From assembly GCA_008973525.1 (NCBI GenBank), contig WACJ01000550.1:868001-932000 (forward strand): a DNA stretch of 64,000 bases, in the 5' to 3' direction. Origin of the DNA: Stenopsyche tienmushanensis. Lineage: Eukaryota; Arthropoda; Insecta; Trichoptera; Stenopsychidae. The notes under the pieces were generated by a model. That model had not been told where the DNA came from. It made no database searches and saw only the letters and a list, made by a program, of their open reading frames with translations. Every line of letters begins with the position of its first letter. Position 1 is the stretch's first letter. Below, one piece after another: positions 44,808 to 58,456 of this stretch. A program made the translations under genes and the position numbers.

Positions 44808-47800
44808 TATATGACATTGAACCTCAGTTTTAAAAAAATACGAATTATTTTTATATGTTAAATTTGTCATGAAAATTGAATATGAATAGATCTGTTCTAA
44901 TAAGAATTATATCACAGCTGAAAATTGTAAAATTTTCCCAAAATATATTATAAATAAATTGAAGAAAAAAATTGATACAGATATTTAAATTATAACTACA
45001 AATATACATCAAAATTATTTAAATTGTATTCTAGTTTTTGTGTTAGAATATACTAAAAAATCCCGAAAGATAAGAAATGGAATATATTTAACCTACCAAA
45101 ACAGAACAATATGTATAGAATATACAACAACATATTAGTATAAACCCCGGGGAAGTCAAAAAGAGAAGGCAAAGAATGCGAGTGGTATTAAACTTGGTCA
45201 AAGGCTACAAAATTGTGTTTTGATATATTTATTTATCTCAAAAGAAAATCACATATTTTTTTACATCATCACATCGTGATACGAAAACTCGTTAGATAAG
45301 ATGGTTGCATAGTCATCAACATTAGAACAGAATAACATTTTTATTTTATCAAAATCAACCATCAAGATATTCCAATATTTGTACAACAGATGCTTAGAAA
45401 AAATTTTAAAATATCTTGAAAAATATTGGGTGAAAAGCACATATATACTCCATCTTCGAAGTTTAAAGAATATAACAAAATATAGAATTTATATCTGATG
45501 CAAAAGCTTCATAAATTAGTAACAGAAGAGAAATTCTTACATAAAATTGCAAAAGATCTATCAAAAACGAAGAAATTATGAAAATATGGGCCGTATGAAG
45601 GTTAAGTTGCTTCAATAAAATCTTGCGATAATAAAAAAGTCTCTTCAATGGAAATAAAATAAGCTCTGTCTGAAAACTGATACCAGAAAACAGATTATAC
45701 GCATGTTTGATTACCAAATTCCGTATTTGATACTTTGGACGTAGCCTGAATCACAATATAAATTTAATGAAATATATTCAAATAAAACAGCAAAGATACA
45801 AAAATAATATATTGTGAATCAGTAATGTTTGTATATCTTGGATTTATGATCTGCAATACGGAAATAATATGTCGATCATTGATCAGATTTTAACACACGA
45901 CTTTTGATATTTTAATTGTATTAAAATGATCAATTATTTGTGTTATTTTTCTTCTTAAGGACCATATCATTTTGAACCCTTTCTAAGAAATTTTCATATC
46001 GTAATTTTCCATTTGCCTTCCACACATTGTATGCTTGCTTGAATTGGATTTTTTAAATACGAGAGGATCAATGGATGAAAAGCGAAATTATAATTATTTG
46101 AAAAATATATTTTAATTATTGCTGAAAGAGTATTCACTCATAAGCAACCCTGCTCGGCTTTATACATTGTCAAAATTTGCTTTTTCAGTCAAGAAATCAA
46201 GGTAATCGACTGGAAATACAAATACTTGCAATCTCACAAATTTGTTAGCACGATGAATATTTTCTCCAAGATCCAGATTTGAACCTGAACCGACTAATAA
46301 GATTTTTGAATGATATTTGATATGCTTAAAGTTATAAATACTCCAGAAATGATATGTTTTCTATAATAATTTCGTGGATTTATAGATGCTCTTTTATGGT
46401 ATTCTAAAAGGTTTTGGTAAATGTGGTAGCGATAGTGTTAAGATAGGATTAATGTTCCTTTTATGATATAACTTCATATGACGATTACAGCAAAATATGT
46501 TTTGGTGTATAGATAGGGTTTCACCTTTTGAAAATATGATCACATGTGATTAGTGTAAGTGTTTTGGGTTGGTGATTAATTTAAAATTAAAATCATTTTC
46601 ACTGATTAGTTCTATAATTAACTATCGATCGATCAATCCCTTCTAGTGGTTGCAAACAATTACAAATCCGTTAATTAATTTATCGGAAACATAATATATC
46701 TCTGACTACTAAACAATTTACAACTCAATCTAAAATGTTAACTATATTAGATTTAATTCGGAGCCCCATAATGGCCGTTAGCACCCACTACATAGCGAGG
46801 CATTAAATTCTCAAATTTTAAGACTTCGTCGCACTACTGTCAGGTTTCAAATTATTGTACGTTTAATTTCAACGTCGAAGCATAAACGCCTCTGAGAGTT
46901 TGATACGAGACCTTTGTGGGTAATTCCATAATGTCTCATGTTTAATTAATACGTGAAAGCTTGTGCTCTGATCGCCCCCGAACGTTGACTACCCCTTCAC
47001 AAATGAACGTCCCAGTCAAAGTCGGAATTGACACTTTTAATGAGGGCCACATAAAAAATTCAACGCCCGCTATAAAAAGGGTCTATAATTAAAAATATTA
47101 AAACGATCCATCGGGTCGTTCTTATTTTCCACATTATAAGACGAAAGTTTTGTACCTTTTATACTAAATTTTCAATCTCAGAATACGTAATAAAAATAAA
47201 TTGAACTGAATTATTAGAACCTTCTTATTCTAATCATCATTCTTATATTGTTTTTCTGCTCTGAATGTGATCGTTATGCTCACCTTCCGGTATTAGATTA
47301 GAAATTGTTATGATATCATATGCATTATCTTCTGTCTACATATGGAGCATCATCTATAGAATTAACGGTTCATCCGTATAATTCATAATGCTTTAACGAC
47401 CCTAACAGTAGCTGATTGTTGGCAAATTGACGCCACAACTGATACAAAGAGCTGAAGATAAAATATAGGAGAAAAAATGATCACAATATTGGATAATAAG
47501 GGGAGAATTTCAGAAAGGAGCTCACTCTTACACTCTATAACTCACCATTTTTCGTTCTGATTCAATTCTTCATGGTTTGTTACAATTTCTTCCAAATTAT
47601 TTATTATTTTTAGGAGGATTTTAATTGAAATTTGCCATAATAAAAATATAAAAAGGATATGATTTCTTACGTTAAGAGTATATCAACATAAAATAATATT
47701 ATGATTAAATGTTAATACATAATAATTCGTAAACCAATTCAAACTAATTGAAAATGAAGAAGGAAACTCAAATAATTTATAATGAATGATAAAAGATACT

Positions 47801-50487
47801 TTTAAATCAGGAATACTCCTTTACTAAGGTACTTTAATAATGTTTGTTATAATTTGTTAATATATAATAGTTCCAGATCTAATGTTCTATATACCAATTT
47901 ATTACATTACAACTCTATAGAGCATATTACTTAAAATTCAATACTAAAACTCTCATCTCTCTAAATAAGATTAATACTTAGATTTAAAAGCTTATTTCAT
48001 GTCTTCATATGTATATCTTCCTATAGGTATTAAATAATGATTAATTTATCAAAGAGGTATTTATAATAGTATAGTTTTGATTCAATATATCTATTTTAGA
48101 CATAATTGATTCCTTCGGCGGGATGTGCATTATTCAAAAGTTTCTATATTATTAACATTGCCTTTAACTTAGAAAGCCTTACAAATATTCGAGTATCGCA
48201 TAAACTCGAGTGAGAAATTAATTTGTAATTAAAGGCGATATAGTTTCGCTGCAATAACGCAGATGTCTTCACCAATTACTCCTGAAGCCATCAATTCTAT
48301 GTACTAGTACAGTAATTGGAGCGAGGCTTTGATCCACATCGTCCTGAAATATTTTTTCGCAACTTCAGACAAAATTTCCGAGCCCTATGAACATGGGGAA
48401 TTTCCTTTGGCCGTTCATCGAACACAGGAAAATAGTCGATACGAAAATTAGTAATGGCTGTGATTTAATAAAGATGTTCACTGAGATGCTTCCTAAAGAG
48501 GAAAATTTGTAAGATGGTTCTATTTGGGAGCTTTTTCCATTTTTCGGGTCACGTGTCGCCATGATTATTTGTTTAGTAACAATGAAACGTAGCGTGATGA
48601 TACGCACGCTTACATTCTGAGTTTTGATACAAAGGCTTCGATTTTGCGGGCAAAAGCTTTTCGCAAACGCTCGCGCGAGGCGAGATAAAAATAAATCAAA
48701 CAATTTCAAAGTTAAATCCGCGGAAAAAATCAAAGCAGAAGGAAGTAAAGCGGAAAATAATCCATTGTATAAATAATGATAATTGATACAAAGCTCTAAA
48801 CGGATCGGCCGCCTTCAATAAAAGCTTCCCCTGTACAGTGATTTTTTCCGAATCCGATTATGGTCTTAAAAGTTTTCGCATAATTGTGCACAATTTCACT
48901 CTCAATTTAAGCAGCGATAAGAGTTATCAAAATGGAATCGTATTTTATGAACTTTATATTTAAATTGTCTTAAAAATATTGCCACATAAGCCTTTTTTAA
49001 GGATTTAATCACGAAATAAGAGAAGAAAACTAAGCTCATTATTCAAGCAACACTTGCTATCTATTGTATTAACACTGCTAAAACTTGAAATCTTTTCCTG
49101 GCGAGTTTTTTTTTAATCTGCATAAACAATTTGAAAAATGTTAATTCATTTACATTAAAAAAATATATTTAACTGAAATGTTCCAACTTGGAGGCTTTAA
49201 AGAAGTTCAACAAAAGTTGACTGTCAAAATCATTGATAAGGTCCTTTATCTTCAAAATCAATATACAAAGTAATTAGAAGAGAAACACGAAAATTAGGAA
49301 CAAATAAATACAGTAAAGCATACTATTAACGGATTATTTGATATGACACTCATTATGATGAGGATGAATTACTTAAAATATTTTTAAAAAAAATATTATA
49401 CTGAGGGCATATCACGACTATATATATATTGTAGTTAAATAAGCGTGTTAACCACATAATTGGCGCTAATTCTTCTGTCATATTTTGTAAAGTCTACTCA
49501 AAAAAATACAACCCTGACCCAAATATTGCGAACAGTTTTCAGCAATAACGGCACGATTATCACGTGTTTATAATTTTAGTTATTATTCATGGTCGGTACA
49601 AGCTTCTATTAAATTTATATAAGGGATGAAGGCGATACTGGTCGAATTACAATAGGGAAAAAATGTAACCAACATATTGTCGGAGGGGCGGTCGGTTGTC
49701 AGCGTCAATGGGGTTGAGATGACGTGAACCGCGTTTGCCGTCAGTCCTACTTGTTTCAGTAACAGATGTTGTTGACGGTCCTCTGGAGCGCATACATAAA
49801 CAGGACCTCTGTAATCCCAGGTACTTCCCTTATATTTATTTGTGAATATTATATTCACTATGACTTGAGGCTATGTTGCTAAGTATGCCTGAGCTTTTAT
49901 TATTTTACATTAAAAAATTACCAAATTTTAATGAAAATTTTGTTTTTTTTTTTATAACCCAATAAGAGTCCTTCAAAATTTCTATTACGATTCAATGTAT
50001 GAAGCTGGAATCATCAAGTAAATTATAAATTTAGCATTGTATAGAAATACTATAGAATAATTGTATGTGTTGACTACCCTATTTTTTTAAGGGGCTAAAT
50101 CCAGCTCAAGCAAATTAAAACGTATCTTGCGTTGCATATTGATATATAGCCTTTTAAGTAACTATTATCTAATTTATTAAATGAGAACATCTGTGACCAT
50201 GGAGAGGTCTCCATGTCCGAAATATAACGAAGTAAGAAACATATATTTCCAAAGTAAATACGAGCATAAATCTCTTATTCTAAATCATATTGATTCATTA
50301 ACAGGCATTAGTTTTTTTTATACAACTACTAATTTAGGAATAGTTTTGAATTAACTTTTTTCGTTATCGTTTATTTTTTTGTCGATAGTTTATATTTTGT
50401 TCTATTACTAACATTTGATGTGATATTTTTGATATCAACTACTCATGTAAAGAAAGACTACTGCATTACGATAAATCAATATTACAT
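44808..50487. other. Gene-poor AT-rich stretch with candidate regulatory islands
   Basis: No exon or element is recognised. 46780-47060 is the most striking island: sharply bounded, balanced composition, several ATTA/TAAT homeodomain-type cores and no open frame. 48290-48870 is another, with a 122-codon minus frame (48365-48733) lacking motifs. 49600-49860 holds a GC-richer segment with a 91-codon minus frame (PLTLTTDRPSDN...), perhaps a decayed repeat. 45140-46400 and 47600-48200 are A/T-rich and featureless. Confidence 0.3.
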
Positions 50488-50868
50488 ATCATCATCATCA
50501 TCATAGTGCAGCCACAAACAGTCTACTGCAAAACTATGGGACTCTTCAAGTGAATGGTTATTCACAGAAGGGTGTTACACACATTACGCTTGTATCATAC
50601 ATTCACCTCCTCATTTGCTCGATATTTAAGGTAGCATTACCACAGAGTTTCATTTCGAAGGCTCACCCAGCAGGTATCATGGATGAACGTATTGAACAAC
50701 GCTTTCGCGACCGTCTCGATAGGGAGTGTTTTGTAAATACTGAGTAGTTTTCTTCTGAAGACAGTGGAAAACTACTCTAGACGACTTTTTGATTTTACTT
50801 GAAAGGGCTTTCTGGAATGCAAAGAGTCCAGTCCCTCCTTTCCTCGCTAGGACGTTGCCGGGCTAGAT
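50488..50868. repeat. Dispersed repeat family, copy 3, cut by a TTAA element
   Basis: It begins with five ATC trinucleotides and GTGCAGCCACAAACAGTCTA, then follows the same block order as 33215 and 41745 (CATTCACCTCCTCATT, CTTTCGCGACCGTCTCGATA, AAAGGGCTTTCTGG, CCAGTCCCTCCTTTCCTCGC). It ends at GCCGGGCTAGA, where the TTAA-flanked element inserted. Copy 2 at this point continues CGAGCTAAGTTGAAGAC. Confidence 0.7.
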
Positions 50869-50872
50869 TTAA

Positions 50873-51796
50873 GGCGTCTTCTCACTTTACAAATTTAAAA
50901 AAATCGATTTTTATTTTATTTTAAATTTTGAAAGTACATATTTTCAAAAATGTTATATCGAAATTTCATAAAGATCGGACGAGTCTAACTATATTTTTGG
51001 GCGACCGTTAGGTGACTACCTGAGAGCACCCGGCTGCATACGTATTGTTCAGACTCATGGTGCAAGTACAAGAAAGTGGTGAAAAACAATCAGATAGAAA
51101 CTTTTAAACATCTTGCTGCTCTAGTTGAGGATGTTCACGAGGTTTTAAAACCGATTTATGAAGATCTTCGAAGGAAATACCCAAAATAACAACGAGTGTT
51201 TCAACAGCTGTGTCTGGGCAATTTTTCTGCAACCAAAACTTTAAACGCGTTTATCTCAAAACAAGGTTTTTCGGTGGCTTGTTGATGAAATTTCGGAAAC
51301 TATCCGGCCGATTGTCATGAAATTTGAATGACATATTCTTCATAGTTATGGCTATAGCGTATATCATCAGATTTTTGAAATTTTGATTTTAAGTATTTTT
51401 TTTTTACAAAAAACTGCAAAAAAACGCGTTTTTTTTTTTACTTTTTTGAAAAACGTGTGCCATTTTGTTATTTTCGCGAATATCAAAAATCTGATGATAT
51501 GCGCTATAGCCATTGATATATTGAATCTAAAACTGTTTTATTTTTTTTTTGTTTCAAATGACCCATCTCGGAGATACCATCAACAAGCCACGAACATAAC
51601 ATTTCTACACGGGTTTTTCGATGCTACAGTTTTATTATAATAATTGTTCAAAAAAATAAAAATATTTTTTTTTCATGTATTTGAAAGATGTGTTTATTAC
51701 ATAAGATCCATTTTATTTCATAATTTTTAACAAAAATCCTCGAAAAAAAATCGTGAAAATAGCATATTTTTGAGGCGCCTAAAGTGAGAAGACGCC
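50873..51796. mobile_element. TTAA-flanked foldback-type DNA element (924 bp)
   Basis: The termini GGCGTCTTCTCACTTTA and TAAAGTGAGAAGACGCC are perfect 17-bp inverted repeats, flanked on both sides by TTAA (50869-50872, 51797-51800). Internally the arms pair again: GGCTATAGCGTATATCATCA (51350) with TGATGATATGCGCTATAGCC (51493), and GGCTTGTTGATG (51276) with CATCAACAAGCC (51580). There is no transposase. TTAA duplications occur in piggyBac and in some Sola elements; the terminal GGCGTC is not the usual piggyBac CCC, so I leave the superfamily open. Confidence 0.9.
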
Positions 51797-51800
51797 TTAA

Positions 51801-53464
51801 GTATCATCCCATAAAATAAGATTTGATGGAATTAAGAATTAAATATATACTATTGACGACACATTTTGCTATTCAAGCTTGATCTGAGACTCCTTATAAT
51901 TGATTCAAACATTCGGCATCCTTGCCAATGTGATTAAACTCATTTGATAAGTCGGCTGCTATTTAGGCCTGAATTTAAAGCGTTTCAGGGTAATCTACAG
52001 TGGCATCCTATGAATTTTTTTTTTTTTTAAATTCTATAAATACATGTGTTTATATCGCTAAAATATCAAATTGGACTGTTATATAGTGAGGATATATTTT
52101 TTTAGTTTTGAATATTCTATTTATTAGTTTAATTTACCGCCATATATTGTATTGTATTTTCAATAAGATAACAGAGGACCTAAACTAATCCTTTCCTGAT
52201 TTGCATAATTTTGATGACATGAGATTTCGCTTTGACACCCTAAGGATTTTGTCTCTCTGTTCATGTCGTCTTATAAATAGATGGATTCTTTAATGACGAA
52301 AATCATCTTTGTAAAAATAGGTTGTTTCATCAAATATGATTAATCCTTTGGTATTTTCGTCTTTGATCAAACATTAAAGTTGTCTCGATAATTGTGTTTG
52401 ATTAAGCTTTATTTTGTTCCCCATTGAATTCAATGAATAAGGCTTTATCGGATTTCGTCTCCAATTTTACCCCTTTAGAGATGTCATTTGAAAAATTGTT
52501 TTCGCAGCTAGTAATGATTGGTCGTCCGCCGAAGCAGGTTTTCATTGAGTTGTTATCGCAAATCCGGAAAGCCGAGTAATGAGATTTTTTGCTTTCCCGT
52601 GTCACTAATCTGACACCGTCCCGCTGAGTAAACAAAAGACGGGAGTCGTGTTTGTGTTGGCATGGAGTGGTCGATTTGGATTACGGCTTGATTAACACTG
52701 ACTGTGGCGCCATCTGTTGCGAGCGCCAGAAGTAGGTGGCGCCATCCGACTCGGAAGCATCGACCACTCCACCCTCTGCTGCTTTTCACATCGGCTTCCT
52801 GCTTAACCCAGACCCACTCTTTGACACTTTTAACACCCGTTCGCATCAATACACCAATGAACTTTAAATCGATATCATCGCTCGTAGCTTACGGTGTCAC
52901 CGAGCATTACTACAATATATCACACTAACTAACGACCTGTAAGAATATCAGAGATTCTCTACCTATTTTTTAAAATTTTGATTTTAAATTTACTTACTAT
53001 TTGAGTACAATTATATAGCTACGACATTGTATTCAATCTTCAGGTTGATATACACCATGTTTACAGGTTGTTAACAAACAATATATCCTCAAGCAAGGTG
53101 ACATTTTGTACCATATGTAAGGAAATTCAAATATTACCAACAGAAATTATCCAACGCCTGTATATAATAATAGAAGCGTTCTAAAAGATAAACATATGTA
53201 TTATATGTGTACTTTGGAAGCTGGTAAAAGAGTGGGGCGTGAGACTGTTAGAGTAAAAAAAATGGCGTTACGTAAGCGGACCGAACGATGGCTAGTTCGT
53301 CCGCCGCCGCGTCTAATTTTGTTCCACGAAACTGAACTCCGTCTCATATGAACGTCTTTGCCCCGTGATCATCATCGAACGTCGTTAAAAAGTATATATT
53401 TTAATTGTTTGGGATGGGCACTCGATGGAAGAGCACTTCGTCTCAAATTTGGAGCAAGGATGAC
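51801..53464. other. Noncoding; GC-richer patch with inverted repeats
   Basis: 52540-52860 is rich in GGCGCCATC-type sequence: TGGCGCCATCTGTTGCGAGC and GTGGCGCCATCCGAC repeat in direct order about 35 bases apart, and GGAGTGGTCGAT (52664) is inverted at ATCGACCACTCC (52758). It may be a small repeat. 53220-53400 has a CCGCCGCCGCG stretch. Opposed frames at 52402-52928 show no motifs. Confidence 0.35.
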
Positions 53465-53849
53465 GGCGTCTTCTCACTTTAGGCGCCTCAAAAATAGGTT
53501 ATTTTCGCGATTTTTTTTAGAGGATTTTCGTTAAAAATTATGAGATAAAATGGATCTTATGTAATAAACACATCTTTCAAGTACATGAAATTTTTATTTT
53601 TTATTTTTTTGAACAATTATTATAATAAAACAGTAGCATCGAAAAACCCGTGTAGAAATGTTATGTTCGTGGCTTGTTGATGGTATCTCCGAGATGGGTC
53701 ATTTGAAACAAAAAAATAAAGCAGTTTTAGATTCAGTATATTAGTGGCTATAGCGCATATCATCAGATTTTTGATATTCGCGAAAATAACAAAATGGCGC
53801 ATGTTTTTCGAAAAAGTAAAAAAAACGCGTTTTTTTTTGCAGTTTTTTG
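53465..53849. repeat. Partial inverted copy of the TTAA element
   Basis: It starts GGCGTCTTCTCACTTTAGGC and is collinear with the reverse complement of 51410-51796 (GGCGCCTCAAAAATA, TCATCAGATTTTTGATATTC, ACGCGTTTTTTTT), ending inside the element at about 53849. The base context GATGAC before the terminus lacks TTAA. It lies 1.7 kb from the full copy in opposite orientation, so the pair could form a long hairpin. Confidence 0.9.
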
Positions 53850-56800
53850 TCGTCATTTATATTATGTATATAAATACCTATTTTAAACTTAAAACTACGT
53901 CTTCTAATTCAGCAAATTAGAAAAATTGCTTCAATTACATACATAGTATGAACTACATATCTTAACGTGTGCAGTGTTTTATACCTTGAAACTTGATATA
54001 TGAACTTATTTTAATTTGTTAAATGGCAGCAGCGTAGATCTATAATTAATTAAATTAATTTTAATTTGAAATAATATAATATTAGATCATTTTATAAACC
54101 AAATTAAAATGATAACATCGTATAAAAGCTTAAATTTCGGGAATAAAGTATATATATTTGGGCTAATTTATTATTTTTATTGATCAGAACTGATGAGCCT
54201 TAATAAAGCCTAAGGCGTATTAGATGAAAGGGTTACATATATATTTCTGATTAAAACTTAATCTCTTCAACCCTCTAAACGTAGAAATTAATTTACCTCA
54301 TTCGAACTTAGAATTGGAAAGGTTAAAGGATTAATCTGACCTAGAATGTTTAGCAGCATATCCCCGGTCAAAGTATTTGTTTCATAAAACTGTTGAATTA
54401 TAGCAGTAAATATGTGTTTATGAATGTAGAGTTAATTATGATCAAAGGTAAAACTTTTCAAGATACTCTTAAATAATGAATTGTTTGAGCAATTTATGTT
54501 ATTTGTGAGCATAACTTCCCAAGAATCTCTAATTATGGCAAAACATCCCTGTTAAATCACGTTAGGAACTCGTTAAGAACACTATGCACAGACCCGCCTC
54601 CAAATTGTTATAGTAAAGTTTTAGGTGGGACAATTTTCTTGCGGTTAAGTAGTTAGTCAAATAGCAAACTAATGAAAAGCCATAAGCTTTTCAATAAGGA
54701 CGTTTATAATATTGACCGAAGCTGTTAGTGGTGAATTATTAAAGCGGGGGAAATAGGCAATTAAGAGCTTCGTATATTTCGGACAACGGTTTTGTTTGCA
54801 ATTAGTGGCTCTTACAGCATCACCATGATATAAAGATCAATTAACTAGACAAAGGCTCGGACCGGACTTGGCAAAAGCAACGCTATCTTGCTCCGAAACG
54901 ACGTGTCATCGTGTAATTTGGTCTGGTCATAGACCGGGGTGCGTGAGCTGGGCCACAAACACGCCCACGAAGAATACAGCTTGAAAATTTCTTAGACAAC
55001 AAAAAATTATACCATTTTGGTATGTAATTCGGTTGTCGCGAAAGAATTTTTTCCACAAACAAGGATGACATTCAGTAAACGACTTGTGCGACGAAAAAAT
55101 GTCCTTTTGTAAATAAAATATTCACTTTTTCAACATTTTCTTTTCAAAGAAATATTTTCCCACAGATTTGCAACAAACCAGATTTTGTTCGGTTTACCCA
55201 AGCACACACTTAAAATATCTTGAACATTGTTTAGCAACCTTATTTGAATAAATCAATAAGACTTTTCCGATGTGTGTTTCTATTCAAATGATATTTTTAT
55301 TGCGTTAACAATTTTGATATCTATTCGTACGTCGTCTTTTTGTATGGTATTTATTACGTCTTTATTTTTGAACATGTAAAATGTTAATACATGTTCAAAA
55401 ATGTTTATAGCAATGTTTGAAAAGCGCTAATATTCATAGATACCGCATGTCCAAAATCATTGAAATGAAAATTGATGCAATGCCAACATTTCATCGAGTA
55501 AAATTTCATAAGTTTTATGTGTATAATAAAATTTGATGAAAGGTGAAAATTCCTCGATTCGTTTCTCCAATGATTTTGTTGAATAAATCGTTTTTCCATG
55601 TCACCCTTAATAATCTGAGTGAAATATTTGATTCTTGGAAAATTATTAAAATTTTAATTTATTCTAGGGGTAGCATTGTCTGTCAACTCGGTTTCAATGT
55701 CGATCTCAACATCAGATTAACTGGATAAAATATATTCATTGTCAGCATTCTGTCACTAGGGACGTCTTACAATTTGTCATTTTAATTCTCACTAAAATCA
55801 AATAATTGCTTTAATAATTAACTTATATTACGAATATAATATTGATAAAAATACAGATTATATAAAAATTGATCTCCAAAATGTGTAAATTCGAGCAAAA
55901 ATGAAACGAGTTGACAGTGATATTCGAGATAGATTAATATTGCTTTTAGCAAGTAAAAATTTAAAAAAATAATGATTATTCCATTGATTAAATTTAAGCT
56001 TTTATGATTGAATATATTTTGACATTGCTGAAATATTTGGATCATTAAAATATTTATTTAAAGTGGTTTGATTGAGAAGCATTTTTATTTTATTATGTCA
56101 TATTTTAATAAATTTTATTATATTTGCATTTGACGAAAATATCTTATATAATAAAGGACAGATTACATTGCGTATCTCAATCAATAGACATTACCACAAA
56201 GAGTCAGAACTAATTTGCGTAGTACATATATTGAATATTTAAGCTAGTAATTTTCAGTATTTAGTAACATAAAATCGTTATTAATGAATAATGTGTACAT
56301 CAATTAACAAGGAGGAAGTTTCATCAATTTGTAATTTTGATTAAAACGTCTATGTCAGCATCATTAGGGGGCGGATGAAGTTTCAGGACGTCCTTTCATT
56401 ATCGCTGCTGTTGCTGGCTCGAATCCCATCGATTCCAAACAAAAGTAATATGTAGACCGATATCAAAAAGTTAAACAATTTACCTTTTGTAGACGAGTAA
56501 GCTTTATGATTCAACTAAAGTTTCCACTGGTTTGTTCAGGACGAAGTTTCTGTTTAGGCTAAAGCCAACCCAAGCGTACTCAATGATACCATATCAGAGC
56601 GAAAGCCTTTCGCGGAAAAACCTCCTCAATGTTCTACGCTTTATTAGCATTTTCCTCTCAGCTTATTTATATCTTCATACATTACGAACCTTTTCTATAT
56701 GCAACAAGCAAACAACCCACATGTTCAAAATAAATATTTATATCAATCAACATTGCTAAAAATATGTGTAACTACTTGATATAAAAATGTGTACTTTCGC

Positions 56801-57925
56801 AGTAATCATGATGAATGTAAAGATTGTTTATATTATATAGAATGTATCTATTTATATCTTTATCTAATAAATTATTTTGGATATACTTTTGTATTAATGA
56901 TATCAATTTGTGAACGACAAGCTAAGTTATGTAGATATGAAGAATGATTGATTGAATAATGATTATATATATTAATAGTTTGATATCATAAAAATTGAAA
57001 TTTAGAGAAAGAATGCCAAATATTATCAGAAACTGAACTACTCTATGCTTTTTTGACAAAAATATTAGTTTGGTTTTGTATATTAAGCTGTCAGGGAGCT
57101 TCGACGTACATGTACGTCCTAATTCTTATGCCCCAGAAAGAGCACTCTTGCACATTGAAGCTCGGAGACAGACAGAGACAGAGAGAACTTAGCGCAGTTC
57201 GGGAGACTGAGACGGATAGTTCCTCGCATGATTGTATAGATCGTTAAGCCCAAATTTATCGACTTATAATGATTTCGATTTCAAGTGTGTTATTTGTTTA
57301 CGCAAAGAAACGACCGAATATTGTGTGTTATCTATTTAACTGCTTGCCGTTCTTCGCTGCGTGTTGAATGAGTCTTTGTTCAATTATCATTTCCTTCTAA
57401 AGGAGGAGCAAATGAATCGATTTTTTGTGCATTGTTTATGTAAAGAAATGACGCGATCTTGTATGTTATCAAATGTTTATTTACAATTGACTCTGCCTCG
57501 ATTTGAAGATTGTCTTAGGCTGATTAGGAGCTGACAGAAAGTAATCGGCGTAAAGCGATTATGACATCAACGACTTCATCGATTTTAAATTTGCTCGCTC
57601 CTCAACAGGTTAAAAAATATTTTTTTAAAGTCTTTTGAGATGATTAAAATCAATATATTTTGGATTATCTTTTATTTTTGTTGAAAACTTGTTAAAGGAC
57701 TATCCACACTCTCAAAATCAGTGACCTAATGTAATTTGAGTCTGATAAAAAGCTTTGAATTATATTTGTGCTAAAAGCTAATGTGCCTCAAACTATGACC
57801 CGAGCACGTTCTTTTTTCTCATAATAACTCATTGCTCCAACTTACGACTGAACAAATAATTTTCTCAAGTTTGGTTCAATAATTTTACATTAACACATTT
57901 GCGAAACAAAAATATTCTCTTATAG
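53850..57925. other. Noncoding; one balanced island, one LTR-like patch
   Basis: 54560-55000 is an island including CAAAGGCTCGGACCGG and GGTCATAGACCGGGGTG. 56375-56445 has GGCTCGAATCCC in a context like a tRNA-derived SINE B-box. 57089-57540 is a GC-richer patch that begins TGTCAGGGAGC, ends GAGCTGACA and contains a GACAGACAGAGACAGAGAGA tract. It could be a solo LTR, but no target duplication is visible. The rest is AT-rich. Confidence 0.3.
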
Positions 57926-58456
57926 GACGTTTCAGCCCTGTTGGTTCAAATAAAAAAAACCTTCGTGCATCGGAAAGAACCAATGTTTAAGAATACGTTC
58001 AGTAAATTTCAAGTCGATATAAATGAAATTCGCAAAGCTGCGCTATAAAGAAGCTATAAACGCGTTTTTCTCGAAACTACTTTTTCCAAGCTCATGGAAC
58101 TGCTTCCACGCGCTCTAGATGAGCATTCTTTATGAAATTTGGCAGACATGTGTATAATAAACGTTTTCATCGTATAAACTACAATTATCCAAAAATATTG
58201 AAAAGTGTTCATTTAATGAACAAAAAATATTGGTAAAAACACAAACTTTTCTTCGATCGTTCACTACTTTTTTATTTTTTAATATTTCTTCTTAATTATA
58301 GTCTATACTATACATAATATTATACAAAGTAAAAATATGTTTAATTTTTTTGCTGCAAATCACTTGTTCAGGACTTACGACTTCCATGATGAAGAATGTC
58401 ATCGTTCGCCCACCAACATACGTGGCTCCCCTCACTTCCACTACCATACTTTGTTA
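57926..58456 (+). repeat. Interspersed repeat, copy 1 of an inverted pair
   Basis: It opens GGACGTTTCAGCCCTGTTGG and includes AAACGCGTTTTTCTCGAAAC, TACTTTTTCCAAGCTCATGG, TTCTTTATGAAATTTGGCAG, ATAATAAACGTTTTCATCG and GACTTCCATGATGAAGAATG, ending CACTTCCACTACCATACTTT. It is collinear with the reverse complement of 62845-63357. No protein or terminal duplication found. The ACGCGTTT...TCAT vocabulary resembles the TTAA element at 50873, so they may be distant relatives. Confidence 0.85.

Noticed and set aside
48365..48733. 122-codon minus-strand open frame (MIFSADLTLKLFDL...)
   Set aside because: No domain, no homologous look, residue use as expected from random AT-rich sequence, and no exon signals.
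57089..57536. Possible solo LTR (TGTCAG...CTGACA)
   Set aside because: No flanking target duplication, and no poly(A) signal/primer-binding context that would fix the ends.
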